A stretch of 12,032 nucleotides of DNA from Reyranella sp. (GCA_016780605.1 JADHLS010000069.1:1-12032); one strand, 5' to 3'. Positions 1 through 7,943 are shown, counted from the first letter of the stretch. The notes: generated from the sequence alone by a model not told the origin. Numbers and translations are program-made.

Positions 1-2048
1 GAGGCCCGGGTGAAGACGCTGCCCCCTGCCCGGCCAACCGCGTCGCTTGGCCTCCATGGCGGCAGTTGCTGAGCGGCGGCTGACGGCTTGATGCGCGAAT
101 AGGCGCGAGCGGCCAGCGGCACGCGGCTGAACGTGGTGCGCGCCTTGGCGATCAGGGAATCGTCGAGGCTCACCGCCGGCAGGGGATGCGCCAGCAGAGC
201 ATCCAGATGGCTTTGCAGGCCGGCGACCACCGCAAGATTGCCGGGGCCGGAATACTGGGCCTGCCAGTCGTAGGTCATCCACTCCTTGACCAGGGAGGGA
301 TCGAGCGGCCCCTGACCGCCCAGCATCAGGTAAACGCGCGTCGCCTCATACAGGAAGTCGGGCTGGGTGAAGTAGCCGCGCATCTGGGATTCCAGACGCC
401 ACACCAAGCGGGGCAGCAGCGCGTAGCCCAGCGCGTGTCGGTAGACCGATTCCGCACCGCTGCGCAGCTTCGCCGACTGCGACAGGTCGAACCCTGCCAG
501 CAAGGTGCCGCCGCGCTTGGCGGTGGCCGACAAATCGCGCGCCGCATCGAGGAGAGGCAGCAGGCGCGGCAGATCGGAATCGTTCACCGGGTCGAAGGTG
601 GTGTCCTTGGCCAGTTGCTCGTAGGCGTCCAACGCCGCGGTCATCTGCTCGACCTCGCGTTGGCCGGCCGACCGGCTCGCGATCAGCCAGCCGACCGCAC
701 CCAGTGTCAGCAGGGCGACGATGGCATAGGCCGCCGACCGCATGACAAGCCGCCGGGCGCGCGCCGTCGGCGGCTCGCTCACCAGCATGGCCTCGCCGAA
801 GATCACTTGCGAGATCAGCCGCCCCAGGAAGTAGCTGCGACCCTTCACCGGCTTCAGGGCGGCGGCGCGGCGTTGGTCAAGGCCGAAGGCACGCACCATG
901 ACGCCGGTCAGGCGGTCGATCGGCGTGCCCTCCTGCGTGCCCGAGGCGAAATAGACCCCGCGCAGCAGCGGCGCGGGGTCGAGCCGCGAACCGCCAAAGG
1001 CTTCGGTGAGAAAGGCCTGCAGAGGCTGGCCGAGCGTCGCGATCTGCGTCGGGAATCCTGCGATCAGCGCCCGACGCTCCGGGCTCTGCTCCGCCTGCAG
1101 GCGGTCGAACAATCGGTCGTTGAGACTGTCGACCAGAAGCTGGAGCTCCTCCGGGAAGCGGCTGACCGGATCGGGTGCGCCCTTGCCGTAGGGGAAGGTC
1201 GTGCCCCACACCTGCTCGCGCCGGTCGCGGTCGAGGTCGTCGAAGAACTCGGTGAAGCCCGACACGAGATCGGCCTTGGTGAACAGCGCATAGACCGGCA
1301 GGCGAATGCTGAGGCGTTCTTCGAGCTCCTTGACCCGCCGGCGGATCGCACGGGCATGGGCCACGCGTTCGTCCGCCGGCGCATTGGAGATGTCACTAAG
1401 CGAGATCGCGATGATGACGCCATTGAGAGGCTGACGCGGACGGGTCTTGCGCAGCATGTCGAGGAAAGCATCCCATCCAGCGCGATCGACGGCGGCGTTG
1501 GAATCCTGGGTCGTGTAGCGGCCGGCGGTATCGATCAGGACGGCGTTCTCGGTGAACCACCAGTCGCACAGCCGGGTGCCGCCGACGCCTGCTACGGCGC
1601 CCTGCCCCATCTCGGAGGCCAGCGGAAACTTCAGGCCGCTGTTCAGCAGCGCCGTGGTCTTGCCGGCGCCCGGCGGACCGATGATCACGTACCAGGGCTG
1701 TTCGTAGAGATACCCGCGCGTGCCGCGGGCCCGGCGCAGGAGCGACAGCGCCGTCGCCATGCGCTCGCGCAGGGCGGCCGCTTCCTCGCCCGTACCGTCG
1801 TCGGCCTCGACAGCCTTCTCGGCGACGCCGCTCTCGAGCTTCTGATCCCGACGACGACGAAAGTAATCGAGCGCCAGGTTCGTCGCGGCCCACAGCAAGG
1901 CCAGCACCACGATCACGACCAGCCGCGCCACCCAGCCTTCGAGGAAAGCCAGCAGCGGCCCGAAGAACCAGACCAGCAGCGCCAGGATCGCGACGCCGAT
2001 GAAGCTCAGGAACCAGCGCGAGAGGAGGAAGCGCAACATCGCACTCAT
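1..2048 (-). CDS. tssM: T6SS inner-membrane protein TssM (IcmF), 5' part, runs off the left edge
   Basis: TssM is the large inner-membrane component of the T6SS trans-envelope complex; it binds TssL in the inner membrane and reaches across the periplasm to TssJ. The reading frame is open from the ATG at 2048 to the window edge, giving 682 codons of a family usually near 1,150-1,200 residues, so the periplasmic C-terminal half is missing here. Visible features: two N-terminal membrane segments (about residues 11-30 and 40-57); a cytoplasmic NTPase-like domain with Walker A GPPGAGKTT starting at residue 124 and DTAGRY at 173-178; a third membrane segment at about 436-458; then the start of the periplasmic region, including the family-typical stretch near the edge (LAARAYSRIK...LPPW). 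The start follows the tssL stop by 2 bases, with an AGGGTGG ribosome-binding site inside the tssL end. The Walker A motif is intact, which is not true of every TssM. Confidence 0.96.
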   Translation of the reverse strand, partial: MSAMLRFLLSRWFLSFIGVAILALLVWFFGPLLAFLEGWVARLVVIVVLALLWAATNLALDYFRRRRDQKLESGVAEKAVEADDGTGEEAAALRERMATALSLLRRARGTRGYLYEQPWYVIIGPPGAGKTTALLNSGLKFPLASEMGQGAVAGVGGTRLCDWWFTENAVLIDTAGRYTTQDSNAAVDRAGWDAFLDMLRKTRPRQPLNGVIIAISLSDISNAPADERVAHARAIRRRVKELEERLSIRLPVYALFTKADLVSGFTEFFDDLDRDRREQVWGTTFPYGKGAPDPVSRFPEELQLLVDSLNDRLFDRLQAEQSPERRALIAGFPTQIATLGQPLQAFLTEAFGGSRLDPAPLLRGVYFASGTQEGTPIDRLTGVMVRAFGLDQRRAAALKPVKGRSYFLGRLISQVIFGEAMLVSEPPTARARRLVMRSAAYAIVALLTLGAVGWLIASRSAGQREVEQMTAALDAYEQLAKDTTFDPVNDSDLPRLLPLLDAARDLSATAKRGGTLLAGFDLSQSAKLRSGAESVYRHALGYALLPRLVWRLESQMRGYFTQPDFLYEATRVYLMLGGQGPLDPSLVKEWMTYDWQAQYSGPGNLAVVAGLQSHLDALLAHPLPAVSLDDSLIAKARTTFSRVPLAARAYSRIKPSAAAQQLPPWRPSDAVGRAGGSVFTRA

Positions 2049-2050
2049 GG

Positions 2051-3433
2051 CTAGCCACCCTGCCGATTGAGGACGACTTCGATCCGGCGGTTCCGTTCGC
2101 GCCCCTCCGGTGTGGTGTTGGGCGCGATCGGATCCGCTTCCGCTCGACCCTCAACGGTCAGGCGCGTCGGGTCGCCAATGCTGGCCGCGATGATCGTGCT
2201 CGCCGCCTGCGCACGCGCGGTGGAGAGCTGGAAGTTGGATGGAAAGGCGATGGTGCGGATGGGCTGATCGTCGGTGTAGCCGATGACCCGCACCGGGCCA
2301 TTCTCCTCCTTCAGCGCGAGCCCGATGCGATCCAGCAGCGGCTTGAAGCTCGGCGTCAGCGTGGCGCTGCCCGACGCGAACATGCCGCGCCCGGTGATGC
2401 GCACCAGCGGCTGGGCCGGCGTGCCCAGTACCTCCACAAGTCCCTGGTCGATTTCAGGCTTGAGGAATGTCCGCAGCTTGTCGAGCGACGACGGCTCGGG
2501 CGGCGGCGGCGCCACCGCCACGACGGGCTGGGGCTCGAGTATCGGTGTGCGCGTGATGGTGGGCATGCGCTCGGGCGGCGCGCCTTGCAGGCGGGCGTAG
2601 ACGCTGTCGGAGCTCGAGTTGAGCGAAATGGAAAACCAGAGAAACAGGGCGCCGACGATGCCGAGACCCACCACCGCAACGACCCAAACGGGCACGATGA
2701 ATCGTACAGGCCGGTAGGGAGCGTTCACACCCTTGGTATGCGGTGCCAAGTCCGGCTCGGCCGCCTTCTGCTGGCGGACGATGATGGCGTAGGTTTCCTC
2801 GCGAATGCGATTGATGTCGCCGAGCCCGCGGCGCGACAGGCGGTACTGGCCGATGAAGCCCAGCGACAGGCAGAGATACATCAACTTGATGACCGGCAGG
2901 AACCGACCAGGGTTGGCGCACATCTGCTTCAGCACATCGAAGAAACGCTCGCCGCTGCGCACTTCTTGGTGGAAGGTCGAGACCAGCGATCGCTCGTGCC
3001 AGGATCCGCTGTTGCCCCACGGCGTGTTGAGCACGATGTCGTCGAGGCTGGCGCAGAGCGCGTAGTGCGCCGGGCGCAGCTGCTCCATCGGCACGCCCTT
3101 GTCGCGCGCCTCCTCCTCGAAGAGCTTTATCTGGCGGACCGTGCGTTGATAGAGATCGCCCGAGTCCGGCGGGTTGGCGGTGTTGCGCAGCCGGGCCATG
3201 AGCTGCAGCAGCGGCGCTGCCGCGGCCGCCAGGACATCGGGACCGACCACCAGATCTTCCGTCCCCTCGGCAACGGCGGCGGCAGAGGGGCGCGCGGCAG
3301 GCCGTTCGGCCGGCACCACCGTTGCCGGACCGCCGGCGGCCGGCTGCTGGGCTTGCGCACGGCGCCGGCCAGGCGTGGGACGAATGACCGTGCGGTTGTC
3401 GTCCTCAGGCTCGGCGAAAGGATTGTCGCTCAT
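2051..3433 (-). CDS. tssL: T6SS inner-membrane protein TssL (DotU) with C-terminal OmpA domain
   Basis: TssL (DotU/IcmH family) is the inner-membrane partner of TssM and a docking point for TssK. The 460-residue product has a low-complexity Pro/Ala/Arg N-terminus (1-60), the cytoplasmic DotU helical domain (about 62-225, with the family-typical LCASLDDIVLNTPWG and W-HERSLVSTFH segments), one membrane helix at about 245-268, a Pro-rich periplasmic linker (about 283-315), and an OmpA-like peptidoglycan-binding domain (about 343-457) with the NFQLSTARA and GRERNRRIEVVL signatures. This is the 'evolved' TssL form, which anchors the apparatus to the cell wall itself instead of using a separate TagL-type protein. 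The ATG at 3433 has a GAGAGG ribosome-binding site about 6 bases upstream and lies 20 bases after the tssK stop. Confidence 0.97.
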   Translation of the reverse strand: MSDNPFAEPEDDNRTVIRPTPGRRRAQAQQPAAGGPATVVPAERPAARPSAAAVAEGTEDLVVGPDVLAAAAAPLLQLMARLRNTANPPDSGDLYQRTVRQIKLFEEEARDKGVPMEQLRPAHYALCASLDDIVLNTPWGNSGSWHERSLVSTFHQEVRSGERFFDVLKQMCANPGRFLPVIKLMYLCLSLGFIGQYRLSRRGLGDINRIREETYAIIVRQQKAAEPDLAPHTKGVNAPYRPVRFIVPVWVVAVVGLGIVGALFLWFSISLNSSSDSVYARLQGAPPERMPTITRTPILEPQPVVAVAPPPPEPSSLDKLRTFLKPEIDQGLVEVLGTPAQPLVRITGRGMFASGSATLTPSFKPLLDRIGLALKEENGPVRVIGYTDDQPIRTIAFPSNFQLSTARAQAASTIIAASIGDPTRLTVEGRAEADPIAPNTTPEGRERNRRIEVVLNRQGG

Positions 3434-3453
3434 ACCCGCCTCTCACAGCGGCA

Positions 3454-4782
3454 TCAGCCGCGGATCGCCCAGAGCTCGATGCTGAGATTGGGGAACTCCC
3501 CGGACAGATGGATCGCAAAGCCGCCGGAGGATTGCAGCTCCTTCCAGTGCGCCGAGTTGCGATCCAGCTCGAAATAGGTGGCGCCAGCGTAGAACGGCAG
3601 TTGCCTTGGGGCGACCGGCAATGGCCGCACGGCGATGCCCGGCAGGGCGACGTTCACCAGCTCGCGGATATGCTCGACCGCTCCGATCTTGACCTGGGAC
3701 GGGAAGAGCCGGCGCATGGTTTCGGTCGGCACGTCGGCCTGCACGGCCAGCACGAAACTGGACGAGCGCAGGATGCCGCGATCGATGATGGGCCCGACCC
3801 TCACGCCGTAGGCCCGCTGCTGCAGCTGGATCTGCACCGCGGTCTGCTCGATCACGGCCGAGAGCGAGCGGCGCAGATCGGCGACGACCGGCGCGAAGCT
3901 GCGCTGCAGGTCGGCGTGCCGATAGGGCGGATAGTCGGACGGCCGGCGACTGCCCTCGGTGAAGGTGGCGAAATCACCCGCCATCTGCACCAGGGCGGCG
4001 TAGAGATCGACCGGATGGATACTGCCGTCGCTCGCCCAATGGGCCATCAGCTTCTGGGCTCGGTTGACGGACTGCAGCAGCAGGAAGTCCGAGACATCCG
4101 CCACGCCGCGTGAGCCCGGCGCGGTCAGGCGCGCCGCCAACGCCTCGCCGCGCTGGTTCAGCAGGCCGGCGAGCTCGGCGAGCAGCCCGGTCAGCGGCGG
4201 CGCCGCCGAGCACGCGAGACAGGGCGGAATCCACTGATCGTCCAGCACCACCTTGCGGTCGGCGCCGACCTCGAGCACGCGCGCCACCCCGATGCCGTGG
4301 TAACCGGCGCGATTCTCCGTCTCCAGCATGTAGCGCAGGCGCAGGCGTCCGACCTGCACCTCGGCCGGCTGGGGCGAGCCCGAGTGGGTGTCGTAGGCTT
4401 CGAACGGCTTCTGCTCGTAGCGCCCTTCCGCAGATCCGTTGGCCGAGACTTCCACCGATCCTGCCTGGCGCATCGGCAGCACCAGATAGACGATGGCGTT
4501 GCGCGTGGTCTCCTGCAGGTCGAGCGGCACCGGCTGGTCGGTCTCGCCCGGCAGGGAGAAAGGCGTGCCGTCCTCGAAAACGCCGCTGGCGTTGGCCAGC
4601 GCGAACTGTCCCGTCGCCAGCAGATTGCGGTTGATCGCGCCTTCGGTCAGTCCCCATCCGTGCGGGCGCAGCGACGCCGTGCGGTCGCGCACCAACGCCT
4701 CGAGCCAGCGGTCCTGCTGCTGGAAATGTTGCGCCCGCAGGAACATGCCCTCGAGCCAGAGGACGCGGTTGGACCAGGTCAT
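3454..4782 (-). CDS. tssK: T6SS baseplate protein TssK
   Basis: TssK (ImpJ/VasE family, 442 residues, the usual length) is a trimeric baseplate component that links the TssFGE wedges to the TssL/TssM membrane complex from the cytoplasm. The N-terminus MTWSNRVLWLEGMFLRAQHFQQQDRW is the strongly conserved TssK opening and fixes the start at the ATG at 4782. The frame is open further upstream, but that extension (29 residues, Arg/Ala-rich) overlaps tssJ and does not resemble the family. The start codon overlaps the tssJ stop in an ATGA, and no strong ribosome-binding site is visible, so translation is probably coupled to tssJ. The C-terminal region (about 300-442: the segment around VGPIIDRGILRSSSFVLAV and the ending LSIELWAIRG) also fits the family. 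Confidence 0.97.
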   Translation of the reverse strand: MTWSNRVLWLEGMFLRAQHFQQQDRWLEALVRDRTASLRPHGWGLTEGAINRNLLATGQFALANASGVFEDGTPFSLPGETDQPVPLDLQETTRNAIVYLVLPMRQAGSVEVSANGSAEGRYEQKPFEAYDTHSGSPQPAEVQVGRLRLRYMLETENRAGYHGIGVARVLEVGADRKVVLDDQWIPPCLACSAAPPLTGLLAELAGLLNQRGEALAARLTAPGSRGVADVSDFLLLQSVNRAQKLMAHWASDGSIHPVDLYAALVQMAGDFATFTEGSRRPSDYPPYRHADLQRSFAPVVADLRRSLSAVIEQTAVQIQLQQRAYGVRVGPIIDRGILRSSSFVLAVQADVPTETMRRLFPSQVKIGAVEHIRELVNVALPGIAVRPLPVAPRQLPFYAGATYFELDRNSAHWKELQSSGGFAIHLSGEFPNLSIELWAIRG

Positions 4783-5234
4783 GCCGATACCAGCGTGGCC
4801 TGGTTGCCGCTGAGCGTGAGCACCAGCCTCGTGAGCCCGCTTTCGGCAATCGGCGCGCTTGCACGCCATTGCGCGCCGTCGATGGCCCGGAACAGGACCG
4901 CGACGCCGAGCAATCGTGTGCCGGGCTTCGGCGACAGGGTGACCTTCCGGGTCTCACCGGGACGTACGACGACCTCCTCGGACCCCGTACTCTCCGTTCC
5001 AAGCACCTGGGCCTCCCGTTGCATCAGCGAATAGACGTCGGCTGACGCAAAGCGCCCGCCGGCGGTCAGCGAAAAGAGACGCACCGCAACCGATACCGGT
5101 GTTCCGGCCGGATTCGGATTGATATCCGGGTTGGCCTTGATCGTGAGATCGACCACTGCGGGAGGCGGCGGGCCGCCGCAGCCTTCGACCAGCACGATGG
5201 CCGGTGCCGCCAGAAGAAAGCGCCGGCCGATCAT
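4779..5234 (-). CDS. tssJ: T6SS outer-membrane lipoprotein TssJ
   Basis: TssJ (151 residues, usual length) is the outer-membrane lipoprotein that binds the periplasmic end of TssM. The sequence has a short N-terminal signal (MIGRRFLLAAPAIVLVEGC, probable lipidated Cys19) and then a mature beta-sandwich-type domain beginning VVDLTIKANPDINPNPAGT, followed by VAVRLFSL and a Phe/Tyr/Leu-rich DVYSLM segment; these are TssJ hallmarks. The lipobox reads V-E-G-C, and Glu at -2 is unusual against the common L-A-G/A-C. The ATG at 5234 overlaps the tagH stop (ATGA) and has an AGGGGGA ribosome-binding site 4 bases upstream. Identity rests on the N-terminal motif, size and position between fha and tssK. 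Confidence 0.94.
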   Translation of the reverse strand: MIGRRFLLAAPAIVLVEGCGGPPPPAVVDLTIKANPDINPNPAGTPVSVAVRLFSLTAGGRFASADVYSLMQREAQVLGTESTGSEEVVVRPGETRKVTLSPKPGTRLLGVAVLFRAIDGAQWRASAPIAESGLTRLVLTLSGNQATLVSA

Positions 5235-6511
5235 GTCTTCCCCCTGTCGGCGTTGAGCTTCTCGATCGCCTCCTCGTAGGCGCGCGCGAAGGCCTTGCCG
5301 AAAGCGCTGTCGAAATCATCGGACAGCGCCTGCGTGATCCTTCGATGCTGGCCCACGAAGGCATCCCATGCCCTCGCCTTCTTCTGCGCCGGATGGATCT
5401 CGAATCCACCACTCCCGATCTTGTGCTCGAGCGCCTCGGGCTCGAACTGGGCGAGCAGCACGCGCACGGCCGCCTGCATCGCCGATATGGTCGCAAGCTC
5501 ATGCATACGCAGATCGTCGAACGCTTCCGCGATGGCTTCCTCTGGGGCCATGCCGCCGCGCCGGCCCACCCCAAGAAGCGTGGCGAGCGCATCGTCGTCA
5601 TCGAGGGAGAATTTCAGCGGATTGTTGCCCGTTGGCCGAATCATCGTCTGTTCGATGCGGAACTCGTCCTTGATGCTGGCGCGCGCCATCAGGGTCTGGC
5701 GAAGGCCCGCCACCGTCTGGCGCACGGCAGCACCGATACGTTCGAACGTCTTCTCGGCATCGGCGAGCTTTACGTCGGTAAGGCCGGTGCCGCGCAGGAA
5801 GGCCTCGGCCGCGCTCGCCACATCGTTATCGGGCGCCTGCTCGGCCCGCGTCGGCCGGTCACTCTCCCTGGTCTTGCTCTTGGGCCGCTCAGGGAGTGCC
5901 TCGGGTGGTGGCGGCTGCTGCGGCTCAGGCGGCTTGCGCGGCGTGACCGCGGGCAAGTCGACGTCCCAGTCGTCGGGAATGACGGCGGTGGCTCTCGGCG
6001 GACGGAACGCGCTCTGCAATATCGGAACGTGATCCGGCTCGGTCGGCCCGGCGAACGGCTCGGGATTGGCAGCGAGCGGGTCGAAGTCCGGCGGCAGGAT
6101 CGGCGAATGCGGCGCCTCCAGGATCGACGATGCCTCGGGCATCTCGACGCTGCTGTGACGCCGCGCCGGCGGGAACGGATCGCCCGCCTCATCGGCCTCG
6201 TCGATGATCACCTCGAGCTCGTACGGGCCGAACTTGACGCGGTCGCCATGGCGCATCTTCTGCGAGGCGCCCTTGCCGATCGGATCGCTCAGCTCGTTGA
6301 CGAACGTCCCGTTGGTGCTGAGGTCGTGCAGTTCCCATTCGCCGACGGCGTAGACGAAGCGGCAATGCCTCTTCGACAGGTGGCGATCCGGATCGGCAAC
6401 CACCCACTGGTTGTCCGGCCCCCGACCGATCGAGAATTCGCCCCCACTGACCTCGCGCCTTTCCAGCGCCACGTTGTCGGGACAGCGGATCATGACGAGC
6501 TTGAGGGTCAC
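5231..6511 (-). CDS. tagH: T6SS FHA-domain protein TagH/Fha
   Basis: This is a forkhead-associated (FHA) protein of the T6SS TagH/ImpI type. In characterised systems it recognises phosphothreonine made by the PpkA kinase and promotes apparatus assembly. Counted from the GTG at 6511 (426 residues), the FHA domain spans about 1-105 with the phosphopeptide-binding residues GRGPDN (29-34), SKRH (46-49) and STNGTFVN (65-72). A Pro-rich, probably disordered linker follows (about 107-220). The T6SS-specific C-terminal domain (about 232-421) contains the diagnostic MIRPTGNNPLKFS and a helical end. Start choice: a GTG at 6523 would add four residues but has AGGA directly abutting it; the GTG at 6511 has AGGAG 11 bases upstream and gives the family-like opening M-TLKLVMI. 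It is the first visible gene of the operon. The kinase and phosphatase genes (ppkA, pppA) are not in the window and may lie beyond the left edge. Confidence 0.95.
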   Translation of the reverse strand: MTLKLVMIRCPDNVALERREVSGGEFSIGRGPDNQWVVADPDRHLSKRHCRFVYAVGEWELHDLSTNGTFVNELSDPIGKGASQKMRHGDRVKFGPYELEVIIDEADEAGDPFPPARRHSSVEMPEASSILEAPHSPILPPDFDPLAANPEPFAGPTEPDHVPILQSAFRPPRATAVIPDDWDVDLPAVTPRKPPEPQQPPPPEALPERPKSKTRESDRPTRAEQAPDNDVASAAEAFLRGTGLTDVKLADAEKTFERIGAAVRQTVAGLRQTLMARASIKDEFRIEQTMIRPTGNNPLKFSLDDDDALATLLGVGRRGGMAPEEAIAEAFDDLRMHELATISAMQAAVRVLLAQFEPEALEHKIGSGGFEIHPAQKKARAWDAFVGQHRRITQALSDDFDSAFGKAFARAYEEAIEKLNADRGKT

Positions 6512-6595
6512 GTGAGGGCGCACTCCTGTGACGGGAGGCGAGCGGCGGAGGACCCTCCGACAATGTCGTCCGGCCGGCCGTCCCCCATCCCCGAA

Positions 6596-6625
6596 ATATT
6601 AGTAGGGGAAGCCACGGCAGGGCAA
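6596..6625 (-). promoter_or_regulatory. Candidate sigma-70-type promoter for the T6SS operon
   Basis: Read on the minus strand, TTGCCC (6625-6620) lies 18 bases from TAATAT (6601-6596), inside a locally AT-richer patch of the gap between tagH and the divergent hydrolase gene. A transcript would start near 6589, leaving a leader of about 75 bases before the tagH GTG. The boxes match consensus only partly and alphaproteobacterial promoters are degenerate, so this is a weak prediction. No convincing sigma-54 GG-N10-GC element was found here. Confidence 0.3.
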
Positions 6626-6708
6626 TCGCAATTGGATTTCAGGGCTTTGGCAGGGCCTGTTGACACCCGTTGACGGACCGCGCGGGCGGTGGCCATCCTG
6701 TCCGCCCC

Positions 6709-7488
6709 ATGTGCCTTGCCCCCTCTCAGACGATCCTGAGCACAGATGAGACGGGTAGCGTCGCGCCGCCCATCTTCACCTCGGTCGGGCAGGACGCCGT
6801 CAACGGGCCGGGCGACGTGTTCGTCATCCAGTCGCTGCTGAACAAGCGGCTGCCGAAACCCCACACCGACGTGCCCGTCACCGGGACCATGGACCCGGGC
6901 ACGATCCTGGCCATCAAGGCGTTTCAGGCAGTCATGATGAACATGAATCCGCCGACCGGGTATGTCGCGCCGGGAAGCCCGACCTATTACGCCCTCGCAG
7001 CCCGCCCGCTGGTCACCAAGGAGGCGCCGCCACCGCCGCGGTACGGCCATGTCGGCATCGTCCCGCCCGAGATCATCGACGCGGCCAAGGCCTCGCAGAA
7101 GCGCTATGGCATCGCCGCGTCGGTCACCCTCGCGCAATGGATCGTCGAGAGCGCCTGGGGGGCGGCGATGCCGCCCGACAGCAACAACCCCTTCGGCATC
7201 AAGGCGCTGGAATCGCAGCCCGCGGTGGAAAGCGAGACGCGCGAGGTGATCGACGGCAAGGTCGTCACCATGACGGCCCGCTTCCGGCGCTTCGCCAGTC
7301 TGTCCGAGGCTTTTGAGGTGCATGGCAAGTTGCTGTCGACTGGCTCGCCCTACCGCACAGCGATGGAGGTCGCGAACGATCCCGACCGCTTTGCCGACGC
7401 GCTGACAGGCGTCTACGCCACCGATCCGCAATACGGCTCGACGCTCAAGTGGGTGATGGATAACTATCGCCTGAAGCAATACGACTGA
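6709..7488 (+). CDS. Peptidoglycan-binding and FlgJ-type glucosaminidase protein, candidate T6SS wall hydrolase
   Basis: The 259-residue product is predicted to cleave the glycan strand of peptidoglycan (glucosaminidase family of FlgJ/LytD type). Residues about 25-95 resemble a peptidoglycan-binding helical domain (SVGQDAVNGPGDVFVIQSLLN, then VTGTMDPGTILAIKAFQ). A Pro-rich linker (KEAPPPPRYG) follows, and about 118-257 is the glucosaminidase domain, with the putative catalytic Glu147 in QWIVESAWG, the companion SNNPFGIKA motif, and a family-typical YATDPQYGSTLKWVMDNY near the C-terminus. The ATG at 6709 is the only in-frame ATG before the first domain; a TTG at 6670 would add 13 residues. From either start there is no hydrophobic signal sequence, so Sec or Tat export is not evident. 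It diverges from the T6SS operon across about 200 bases. Delivery by T6SS is inferred from the absent signal, the wall-hydrolase domain and the neighbourhood. A cytoplasmic or prophage-type endolysin is the alternative. Confidence 0.85.
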   Translation: MCLAPSQTILSTDETGSVAPPIFTSVGQDAVNGPGDVFVIQSLLNKRLPKPHTDVPVTGTMDPGTILAIKAFQAVMMNMNPPTGYVAPGSPTYYALAARPLVTKEAPPPPRYGHVGIVPPEIIDAAKASQKRYGIAASVTLAQWIVESAWGAAMPPDSNNPFGIKALESQPAVESETREVIDGKVVTMTARFRRFASLSEAFEVHGKLLSTGSPYRTAMEVANDPDRFADALTGVYATDPQYGSTLKWVMDNYRLKQYD

Positions 7489-7494
7489 CCAACG

Positions 7495-7767
7495 TTACGG
7501 TTTGAATTCACCGCCGCCGGGCGGCGTGATGTTGGCGGCGCGCAGCTTCTTCTCCAGCACCGGAATGGCGGCCGCGGTCTTGCCCTTGCTGCAGTCCTCA
7601 AGCGCCACCGACGCCTCGACGTCGCCGCGGCGGCCTGGCGCGTTCTGAACATAGCGACGATAGAATTCGCTCAGCTGGGCGCAGTAAGCCTGGTCGTCCG
7701 ACTGCGCTCGCGCCGACAACGGCACGGCAAGCGACGCAATGACAAGAATAAGCGCGATGCTCTTCAC
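7495..7767 (-). CDS. Small exported protein of unknown function, two cysteines
   Basis: I do not recognise a named family. The 90-residue product starting at the GTG at 7767 has a clear Sec signal peptide: Lys2, a hydrophobic core from about 4-17, and a predicted cut after ARA at residue 21. The mature part (about 69 residues) is mostly helical-looking, with Cys29 and Cys59 that could form a disulphide, and ends in a Pro/Gly-rich tail (ITPPGGGEFKP). An upstream TTG at 7845 would add 26 residues in front of the signal and is unlikely. The gene is convergent with the glucosaminidase gene, the stop codons being only 6 bases apart, and divergent from the dehydrogenase gene. A periplasmic location would suit an immunity or wall-related protein, but this is only positional inference. 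Ribosome-binding site is weak. Confidence 0.7.
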   Translation of the reverse strand: MKSIALILVIASLAVPLSARAQSDDQAYCAQLSEFYRRYVQNAPGRRGDVEASVALEDCSKGKTAAAIPVLEKKLRAANITPPGGGEFKP

Positions 7768-7943
7768 GATGGCCACCGTCTGCCAGACACCGAGTTGGCC
7801 GATAGCGACAGCGATCTGCTCCGCGTGAGGATCGTACAGCACCAAGCGGCTCCAAATAAGGCGACGGCAACTCCACGATGACGATAAGGCGGGGCACCGG
7901 TCCGCGCTGTGCGTTTGCGCACATTGTGATAGCGTCTGAGCCC

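Noticed and set aside
186..2054. Plus-strand open frame of 622 codons
   Set aside because: Exactly antisense to tssM. Its translation has no domain and is Arg/Gln/His-rich, as expected from the reverse frame of a GC-rich gene.
2585..3577. Plus-strand open frame of 330 codons
   Set aside because: Antisense to tssL and the end of tssK; no domain and no ribosome-binding site of note.
6645..6665. Possible sigma-54 promoter (TTGGCAGGG...)
   Set aside because: The -12 GC does not occur at the required 10-base spacing after the GG.
5204..6673. Plus-strand open frame of 489 codons
   Set aside because: Antisense to tagH, whose FHA and TagH motifs are unmistakable; no recognisable domain in the antisense product.
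6660..6688. TTGACA at 6660-6665 as a -35 box for the hydrolase gene
   Set aside because: No -10-like sequence at 16-18 bases; the region there is G/C only.
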